A stretch of DNA of 5,278 nucleotides from an uncultured Collinsella sp. Lineage in GTDB: Bacteria > Actinomycetota > Coriobacteriia > Coriobacteriales > Coriobacteriaceae. The notes under the pieces were generated by a model. That model was given only the letters and a program-made list of their open reading frames with translations, ran no database searches and was not told the origin of the DNA. The first letter of the stretch is position 1. The number at the start of each line of letters is the position of its first letter. Positions 5,259-5,278 of the stretch are shown one piece after another. The position numbers and the translations under genes are program-made. Location: positions 1 to 5,278 of the forward strand of contig UQVD01000111.1 in assembly GCA_900544385.1 (NCBI GenBank), written 5' to 3'.

Positions 5259-5278
5259 TAGGCGTATCCAAGCTTCCT

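Overview
The window is about 5.3 kb of GC-rich bacterial DNA. It is probably one whole short contig, because the first 39 bases are sequencing-adapter sequence (Nextera/Tn5 type) and not genome. High GC, strong AGGAGG-type ribosome sites, a Tat-type lipoprotein signal (SRRGF then LAGC) and the protein flavour suggest an actinobacterium of the Coriobacteriia, perhaps Collinsella-like. That taxonomic call is an inference, not a database result.

Left half (minus strand, read right to left): a molybdenum cluster. moeA (molybdenum insertase) and mogA/moaB (molybdopterin adenylyltransferase) are tightly coupled: the moeA stop codon lies inside the mogA Shine-Dalgarno site. A hairpin with a T-rich tail ends that unit. 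Next comes a 5'-partial-length modA (periplasm-facing molybdate-binding lipoprotein), which has its own AT-rich promoter region with two perfect 7-4-7 inverted repeats. modA is cut by the contig end after about 165 residues. Together the genes cover molybdate capture (ModA, presumably with ModB/ModC beyond the window) and the last two steps of molybdenum cofactor assembly.

Middle: a 210-bp divergent intergenic region between moeA and the right-hand genes. It holds candidate -10 boxes in both directions and a GC-rich inverted repeat.

Right half (plus strand): a CLC-family membrane transporter whose pore motifs (GREG, GGEVTP, no GSGIP serine motif) match the fluoride/proton antiporter clade (CLC-F). 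It is followed after 87 bp by a diacylglycerol/YegS-type lipid kinase. The last ~100 bp are non-coding and hold two inverted repeats; they look like intergenic repeat or terminator sequence, which would fit an assembly break there.

I see no mobile element, CRISPR array, rRNA, tRNA or clearly new multi-gene system. The points most worth checking are the adapter contamination (which would add a false tail to ModA), the paired operators in front of modA, and the fluoride-type CLC without a visible fluoride riboswitch.
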